From NCBI GenBank assembly GCA_918026815.1, contig CAKJVC010000148.1, positions 620,001 through 684,000 of the forward strand: DNA of 64,000 nt. The letters run 5' to 3'. Position 1 is the first letter of the stretch. The number at the start of each line of letters is the position of its first letter. Origin of the DNA: Chalara sp. BL73. Taxonomy: Eukaryota; Ascomycota; Leotiomycetes; Helotiales. This document shows, in pieces, positions 57,815-64,000 of this stretch. The notes below the pieces were generated by a model. It saw nothing but the letters and a program-made list of their open reading frames with translations. It did not search any database and was not told the origin of the DNA. Both the position numbers and the translations under genes were made by a program.

Positions 57815-59320
57815 ATGACGATGCTAACCCCACGATCCTATCTATTCACTCGCCCAAGCAGCGCAAACTCAACACAATCCGAGAAGCCGAGGAAATTTGA
57901 GACGGCATCGTCATCTCTCCGGAGAAATGGAGGATTCCCGGTCCAGCAGAGTGATTCTAGACAACCCAGGAATAGTGATTTTGCGGAATCGCCATCGCGG
58001 CCCACTACACCATCCTCTCCTGTTGTGATTCCTTCGCGTGGGCAGAGAGATACTGCTCAAAATCAGAGATCTGAGGTGAAGACGACAAGGAGACAAAATG
58101 GCAGGAAACAGTCCAACAGAATGGAACGGCAGGCGGGCCACCCGATGCATTCTCCAGATGCCATTCCACCTTCTGTCGCCGCCCTCCTCGCCATTACAAA
58201 TATACCACCACATAAAGTGAATACTAGTGAGCGAAAGCGCAGTGGTGCGGGTCAAAAGTTGACCGTGGATGCAATGCTGGAGCACACCAAAGTCTCCGAG
58301 AAGGAGTTGAGTGTGTCTCCCGGCAGAAGTCCGATGGACCTTCTTCTTACTCCGCCGGATGAGCTTGATCAAGATGAACTCCTTACTACTTCTGCTAGCC
58401 GAGGGTCGATCGCATCTATGAGAACTTTGTCCAGCGAGTCCGTGCCGTCCTTATGTGAGGAGTCAATGTCAGAATCATTATCGTCGCCTTCTTTACATTC
58501 TTTTGTAACCCCTTCATCTCGAGGTCGAAGATCGATGCCGACACGCAGATTCAATCTTGCTTCGCCATCTGGTCAGCTCAGTGCAGAGGACGATCATCCC
58601 TTGTCCAAACCCGGCATTGATCTTGATGAGTTGGACTTCCGAGTGTTTCAGAGACCACAGCAGAGTGAGAAACAATCAAACATTGAGATCGAGATACCGA
58701 GACGAAAGTCGGCTTTCAAGTCGAATTTAACAGCTTCTTTGAAAGCATTGAGATCCGCCGCGAGATCATTTTCAAGTCTCACTACACCAATGATCACGCC
58801 TGATGATTTCCTTACGAGGTCAATTATTTCTATCGATCCCAGAGTCCCTTTCACAGATGAGCGGATGCCGCCTCGGCTAGAGGACACTCCTACTCCAGCT
58901 TTGCGTCGATACCTGAATCCAACCACAAATGCGCCCATCGAAGCACATGTGCCTGCCTCGCTAGCCCAGACAATGAGCGCAACTCAATGCACAGCCTCGA
59001 TTCAGATGCAGACCTACAAAATATCTCGGGCAGCGAAAAGTACATCACCTAGCGTCATAAGTCGTCGTACCCAGACGACCCCGGAAGAGGTATTCGCTGA
59101 CGTCGCTGCTGGCCCGGTTGCACGTCAACGCGATATGCGGGAAAATAGCGATTTCATACGAATAGCGGTCATGGAGATGGCTATGAGAAGAAAGGGAAAG
59201 CTGGATGATCAAAAGCCTGGCAGGGCTCGCTGGGCCTTGCCTCCTAGGAAGCTGGCTACCAAACCTTATCAGATCGGGGAAAATGGAGTTCCGGTACGCT
59301 GGATGGCGGTCACACACTGA
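57815..59320 (+). CDS. Largely disordered hypothetical protein
   Basis: A single open frame of 501 residues starts MTMLTPRSYLFTRPSSANS. Most of the chain is Ser/Pro/Thr/Arg-rich and disordered. Segments that look conserved in kind are PPSVAALLAITNIPP (near 120), LTVDAMLEHT, SPMDLLLTPPDELD, LDELDFRVFQRP (a short acidic helix), RRKSAFKSNLTASLKALRSAARSFSS (basic amphipathic, possible membrane- or nucleic-acid-binding helix) and a C-terminal DFIRIAVMEMAMRRKGKL ... GRARWALPPRK block. My impression is of a conserved ascomycete protein without known domain. Several basophilic and proline-directed phosphorylation-type sites suggest kinase regulation. Function unknown. Confidence 0.75.
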   Translation: MTMLTPRSYLFTRPSSANSTQSEKPRKFETASSSLRRNGGFPVQQSDSRQPRNSDFAESPSRPTTPSSPVVIPSRGQRDTAQNQRSEVKTTRRQNGRKQSNRMERQAGHPMHSPDAIPPSVAALLAITNIPPHKVNTSERKRSGAGQKLTVDAMLEHTKVSEKELSVSPGRSPMDLLLTPPDELDQDELLTTSASRGSIASMRTLSSESVPSLCEESMSESLSSPSLHSFVTPSSRGRRSMPTRRFNLASPSGQLSAEDDHPLSKPGIDLDELDFRVFQRPQQSEKQSNIEIEIPRRKSAFKSNLTASLKALRSAARSFSSLTTPMITPDDFLTRSIISIDPRVPFTDERMPPRLEDTPTPALRRYLNPTTNAPIEAHVPASLAQTMSATQCTASIQMQTYKISRAAKSTSPSVISRRTQTTPEEVFADVAAGPVARQRDMRENSDFIRIAVMEMAMRRKGKLDDQKPGRARWALPPRKLATKPYQIGENGVPVRWMAVTH

Positions 59321-60552
59321 ACCAAAGGTCGTTACATGGCAGGCCTTACAACATTTCACAATCGTTTGCAAATCACCTGGGTATGGTTGGATGTATTCGT
59401 TAACAATAGCTGGGTCCGCACTAGCCGTTGCCATCTACCCGAGGTGAAGATTTAGGTTCTTAAGTGGAGGCTCCACATCGCAGCACCCTTGTCAATGTAT
59501 GACACACCAGTTCACATTTTTAAGGCGCGGTTTCATCCTAGTGATTTCTGAGGTTGCTTGTCCTCCAAACTCCCGTATACGTGAACAAGGGATTAGCCTG
59601 GTTTCGTTTTCGGCGCCCATGGCATGTTAAATCGTCTTTTGGGAAGGTGCGAAATCATCCGGCACAACGATGAATTCAATTTCGGAAGGCCAATAGAGAT
59701 TTGATGAGGATCGCGATTACCATTTTCAAAATAAGAATTGTGGATTTGTCTTTGAAATCTGCAAAATTGGTTAGAATAGTCGGGTCTGGAGGACTAATAT
59801 GTCGGAACTAGACCTGTTCTGTGCGTGTAAATTTGGTGCCAAATCCATGATCGCTGACAACTGGAGATAAGAAATACTATTTCAAGAGGTGGGAAAATGG
59901 ACAGATCTATACGATATGAACTTCTTTTGTTTCAACACTTTACAGCCGGACATTAGCTTTCTGCATAGCAAACAGGGACAGGATATAAGGGAACGGACGG
60001 TGCATGGAATGGACACATTGGCATTGGTTTTGGTGAAAGGCGCAATACCCTTTTGTGTCCGTATCGATTGGGCTGTATATAGTCAAAGTATGATATGAAT
60101 GAATAGAACGACAATTGATCAAATTTGGCAATCAAAAGTCGTGTGGTTACAATGGGAGTGTCTGACTTGGATCACTTGCTGATTAAACCATGATCTCGTT
60201 GTGCTTCTGTTTTAGTCGCAAGACTATCTAGGTGGCTGGTCACTACAGCCAGCACATTTTAAAAGTTAAGAGCCACAAGTTGCTGTCATCAAAGCTCAAA
60301 TTCTATATATCAGCCTTGTCCATTTGGATTAGTCACGTGAAGTAGACGAAGCTCCCAAGTTTCGCAGCCTGGCCAATTCTTAAGGCGGGTTGTTCGGACA
60401 TGACCATGATAATTGTACAACGTGTCGTCTCCCACCAAGCGTTGGATCTCGCATCAAAGCACAGCCAATAGCAAAAGAAATCCCATGTCCGACTCAACAC
60501 GGAAGTATATGCGACCCTTTCAGCAAATTGAAACTGCGGTTCTAGTAGCCTG
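59321..60552. other. Intergenic region
   Basis: About 1.2 kb lie between two plus-strand genes. The short open frames (59889-60135) overlap on opposite strands without features. It should hold the 3' flank of the disordered-protein gene and the promoter of the EH-domain gene. Confidence 0.45.
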
Positions 60553-62208
60553 ATGACTGCAGAAAGCCCCTTTGATGGAATAAAAGACTCCCAATCTAAG
60601 AGAGATGCCCACGACGCGGCCCTTCGAGGCGCATCTTTTGCCTTTGGCAAGCCGGCATTGAAACCAAAACCTGAGATCAATACATACAGTGGAAGAAATG
60701 GGGCTCTGGCTGCGGCAGCAAAGGTTGGATTGCACACGCCGACGACGAGGTTGGAAACGCCTTCGGATGAGCACCTAGTCTATCAGAGGAGCGGCAGTAC
60801 AACAAGTGTTACGAGTGGAGCCTATACACCTAGCTACGAGCGCAGGTCACTGTATCCTCCTGATCAATCAAAGTCCCCTTCCTTCATAGCGGCTACTCTT
60901 GCCGCCTCAAGATCCGTCACTCCGAATCACACTGGCCAGCAAATTACGTCTCCTTCGGTGCAACGACCTTCAAACCATACGCGGCACACTGCAGGGTCTA
61001 TCAGAAGCATGAGTTCTAGAGAGAGCTTGGATCAGCCTCTGGATACTTCATCTATACCTCCTACTACGTCTTTAATCAGCAGGTTTGAGCAGGAGCAACC
61101 ACGGCAGACTGTGAAGAAGAAACCACCAGTGAAGAGAGTATCTCCTTCCAATGTACCGAGCTCTCTACGTGATGAAGCGGCAGAGGCTCCCGTCCACCCC
61201 GAACTACCCGCGACATCACCGTCTTTCCCACAAAGCAAGGTCTCAAAATCAAAGCCAAAGCCGGTCATAAAGTCTCCGAAACCTACCTTACCACCAACTT
61301 TTGCGAAGAATTCCAAACCATCAGGCCAGCCTATGGCAGCAACAAAGCCTCTCACGGGTACCACAAAGCCCATACCCATTCCGACAACAAAAAGTGCGCA
61401 CCCAACGGTTGATAATGATGCCTCTTCAGATGACTCGTTCGTATCCGCATCAGACTATACACCATTAGGCAATCCACCATCATTCCGCGTGGCTCTTCAA
61501 GAACAAAAGCAGATGCAAACAAACAAAACCTCGCCTACCACAGGCAACACATCTGCTGCTGCTGTGGAGTCTCTCGCTAATGCCATTGTTGCATCATCGC
61601 TCGCTACGTCCCGCGCAGGCTCGCCTGCCAAATCTCTACTGCAGCCACCGCCGCTTCCCGCACCACGTCGAAGTCCCCACAAGCATCTTTTCCACAATGG
61701 CGGCAAAGAACTGTCAAGGACACCAAGTCCTGCGAAGCCAGGAGGTTTACGGACTACGATGCGGAAGCCAAGGGAGGAAGAGGAGGATGAGCAAGAAAAG
61801 CGGCGAGGAAGAAAGAATCTGATGAAGAAGCACCCCAATAAGCATCACGAAGGAGACCGCAAACGTTGGCGAGACCAGGTCACGGAACGGGAGAGGAAAC
61901 GGTATGAAGCCGTTTGGGCATCAAACCGTGGTCTACATCTTGAGTCTGGTCACGAGGGCGAGGTCTGTAATCTCGTGGCAAAGGATATATTCTCTCGTTC
62001 TCGACTATATACCGACGTTCTAGAAGAAGTTTACGCATTGATAGATCGGAAACAAACCGGGACACTAGATCGAGAAGAGTTCGTGGTAGGACTATGGCTT
62101 ATAGATCAGAGACTCAAGGGCAGGAAACTGCCTATTCGGGTCTCGGAGAGCGTATGGAGATCTGTCGGAGTTTTGGGCGGGATAAAGGTCAGGATGGTTG
62201 GGAAATAG
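60553..62208 (+). CDS. IRS4: EH-domain protein, IRS4/TAX4-like
   Basis: A single exon of 551 residues starts [32 protein letters not shown]; the N-terminal [12 protein letters not shown] element is typical of ascomycete IRS4 proteins. The middle 90-410 is Ser/Pro/Lys-rich and disordered, with [14 protein letters not shown] and FRVALQEQK segments. A basic stretch ([26 protein letters not shown]) precedes the C-terminal EH domain from about 440: [21 protein letters not shown], then [31 protein letters not shown] and [22 protein letters not shown]. The second EF-hand loop retains [13 protein letters not shown]. In yeast Irs4/Tax4 bind and activate the Inp51 phosphatase to control PI(4,5)P2, affecting cell-wall integrity and autophagy; that role is inferred here. 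Confidence 0.9.
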   Translation: MTAESPFDGIKDSQSKRDAHDAALRGASFAFGKPALKPKPEINTYSGRNGALAAAAKVGLHTPTTRLETPSDEHLVYQRSGSTTSVTSGAYTPSYERRSLYPPDQSKSPSFIAATLAASRSVTPNHTGQQITSPSVQRPSNHTRHTAGSIRSMSSRESLDQPLDTSSIPPTTSLISRFEQEQPRQTVKKKPPVKRVSPSNVPSSLRDEAAEAPVHPELPATSPSFPQSKVSKSKPKPVIKSPKPTLPPTFAKNSKPSGQPMAATKPLTGTTKPIPIPTTKSAHPTVDNDASSDDSFVSASDYTPLGNPPSFRVALQEQKQMQTNKTSPTTGNTSAAAVESLANAIVASSLATSRAGSPAKSLLQPPPLPAPRRSPHKHLFHNGGKELSRTPSPAKPGGLRTTMRKPREEEEDEQEKRRGRKNLMKKHPNKHHEGDRKRWRDQVTERERKRYEAVWASNRGLHLESGHEGEVCNLVAKDIFSRSRLYTDVLEEVYALIDRKQTGTLDREEFVVGLWLIDQRLKGRKLPIRVSESVWRSVGVLGGIKVRMVGK

Positions 62209-62670
62209 ACAGACTTGCATTTTACTTGTATAGGCGCAGAGGATACCCGGGGTCTTTTGGTATTTAAGGATAATGAGAAGATGTATCAAAGGCCCTTTCT
62301 CGTTCTCGCTTGCTCCTCCTCAGCATCTGTCTCCATCAACTTGCTATGCGGCCTTCACTGATCAATAGCGAATGCTCGCCAAGAAGTCGCTCCCCGAGCT
62401 TCCTCATCTGGACAGCTCAACTACCGGTACCAAATATGCTATCAAATTGTGCAATCCCAAGACAACCCTGCGGGGTCATACATGTAGGTATCGCAACGAT
62501 GAAGTCATCACCAAGCCGCTCCCACTTTACGCCTTCGTTTCTAAGCTCCCTTCACCTTCCACAACGAAGCTGATGAGGCGCCCCAAAAAACCTCTCCCCA
62601 ACCCACATCACAGCCCGCAAAGGAAACAAGCCGCGCGGCGCTCTCGAACAGCCCCTCCTCAAAAAAAGCC
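62209..62670. other. Intergenic region
   Basis: These 462 bases lie between two plus-strand genes. The open frames at 62310-62764 overlap the next gene start in other frames and show no features. Presumably promoter. Confidence 0.45.
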
Positions 62671-64000
62671 ATGGTCCACCCGCAATCCCTCTCCTCCTCC
62701 GCCGCCGCCGCCCTCCTCGCATCCCAAGCCCCCCTCCTCGGCACCGCGCAATCCTTCACCTTAAGGGAGCGCGCCGCCGCCCTCGCCCCGGACCCGTTCC
62801 CCTCCGACATCTGCGCCATCGACGCATGGCCCGTTCACCAGCAGGGCGCCGGCGCCCCTTACACGCCGCAGCTCCCGGACGCGGAGCTCGTGTCCGTCCT
62901 GGACCAGCTGGATCCGATGCGCATCAGGGCTTACGTGGAGAGGCTGGTGGGTTTTGGGACGAGGCATACTCTGAGCAGTGCCGCGGAGGGGCAGGCCAGG
63001 GGGATCGGTGAGTCGAGATGGGGGGGCCCCTGCTTTGGGAGCGTAGCGGGCGCGGGCTAATGCCGTTGCGGGCGAGTAGGTGCTGCGAGGGATTGGTTGC
63101 TTGATACGTTTCGAGGGTTTGCGGAGGAGAGCGAGGGGAGGATGAGCGTTGAGTTGAGTGAGTTTTTTTTTTATGAAATTTCGAGGAGAGGAGAATTGTG
63201 CGGCCCCCCCCCCCCCCTTTGGGCAAAGAAGCTTGGGTATAGGGATAGGGGTTGGTTGGCATTGGTAGGGGCGATTCTGGTGCTGATGGGATTGTGGTAG
63301 TGAGTTATATTCAGCCCGTTGCGAATAGGATCGATAAACCGACGAACATCAGCAACATCGTTGCGACGTTGAGAGGTAGCAGTGAGCCGGATCGGATTGT
63401 GGTGGTGAGGTGAGTGACGCTGCTCATTTAGTCATGAGTCAATGCTAAGGCTTAGGTGGGAAGTGGGCATTATGATTCGAGGGTTACAGATATAATGAAT
63501 TATGTTGACGATGCTCCTGGGGCTGATGATGAGTGAGTTCTCTAAAGAAGGACGGGATATAAAAAATACTAATTATTTGCCAGTGCGAGTGGAGTGGCTA
63601 TCTCATGTTGGTGATCCTCGAGCTTGAAACAAAAGCCACTCAGATGCAGCAGAGGAGTAGCATTACTGACTATATATCACCAGTGGAACTAGCAAGAATT
63701 TTGGCCAAATACAAACCAAAAGCAACAATGGTATTTGCTGCCGTAGCTGGGGAGGAGCAAGGTCTTTATGGCAGTACTCATTTAGCAAGAACATACGCCA
63801 ATGCATCAGCCTATGTAGAGGGGATGTGGACCGTAAGACCTCAAGCCTTGAAGTTTTGCAATTCAACTAACATGCAACCAGAACGACATCGTTGGCTCGC
63901 CCATAGGCGACGACGGCAAGAACTCCTCCAACATTATCCGAGTCTTTGCGCAAGGCACTCCTGTAAACGAGTCGTCCAGACAAGCATCACAACGACTTAC
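62671..64000 (+). CDS. Secreted M28 zinc aminopeptidase, truncated by the window end
   Basis: Seven exons are visible: 62671-63007, 63080-63157, 63301-63409, 63464-63532, 63584-63606 (23 bases), 63684-63832 and 63882 onward, giving about 294 residues before the window ends. The start [28 protein letters not shown] is an Ala-rich signal peptide. The propeptide-like segment [33 protein letters not shown] leads to the metal-site motifs: GHYDSR (His, Asp), GADDDASGVA (bridging Asp), [10 protein letters not shown] (catalytic Glu and Zn-ligand Glu) and NDIVG (Asp). The final His ligand should lie beyond 64000. The third intron ends in GGGAAG, needed to keep the GHYDSR motif. The family includes leucine aminopeptidases secreted to degrade peptides. 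Confidence 0.9.

Overview
The window reads as nuclear DNA of a filamentous ascomycete (Pezizomycotina; Leotiomycetes is a guess from general feel, not shown). Protein genes lie on both strands and are broken by many short introns of about 45-110 bases, with GTAAGT-like donors and CTAAC/CTGAC-like branch sites. Leaders are pyrimidine-rich, and typical families are present (QDE-2-type Argonaute, DUF7053, IRS4-like EH protein, HUL5 ligase, DHA2 and sugar transporters). I see no rRNA, tRNA, transposase or CRISPR.

Layout. 0-8 kb: a tiny cysteine-rich secreted peptide (-), a P-loop sulfotransferase-like protein (+), an MFS transporter (-) and a membrane-anchored arylsulfotransferase-family protein (+). 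8.7-17.3 kb, accessory in feel: a 982-residue protein kinase (-), a CorA-like two-TM protein (-), an 81-residue protein (+) and an unknown Ser/Thr/Pro-rich protein (-). 18-26.5 kb: a complex I assembly factor (-), a sugar transporter (-), a DUF7053 protein (+) and a DHA2 drug-efflux-type transporter (-). 28.7-40.2 kb: Argonaute (+), a proline-rich secreted protein (+), a universal-stress-domain protein (-), mitochondrial ribosomal protein S7 (-) and a small dsRNA-binding-fold protein (-) assembled from three short exons. 43-47 kb: nitronate monooxygenase (+), a Cys-rich/acidic protein (+) and an unknown multi-pass membrane protein (-). 47-64 kb, mostly housekeeping: PABP (-) divergent from a HUL5-type HECT ligase (+), a disordered conserved-looking protein (+), an IRS4/TAX4-like EH protein (+) and an M28 aminopeptidase (+) cut by the window end.

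Links between genes. Argonaute and the small dsRNA-binding-fold protein could both act on dsRNA. The kinase, CorA-like and 81-residue genes form a compact group that looks like a lineage-variable signalling or self-recognition locus. This is inference.

Recurring oddity. In about 8 of roughly 53 introns that I resolved by reading-frame and family conservation, the 3' splice site is AAG rather than CAG or TAG. Examples include PABP, HUL5 and the M28 peptidase. Exon borders are manual reconstructions without RNA evidence.
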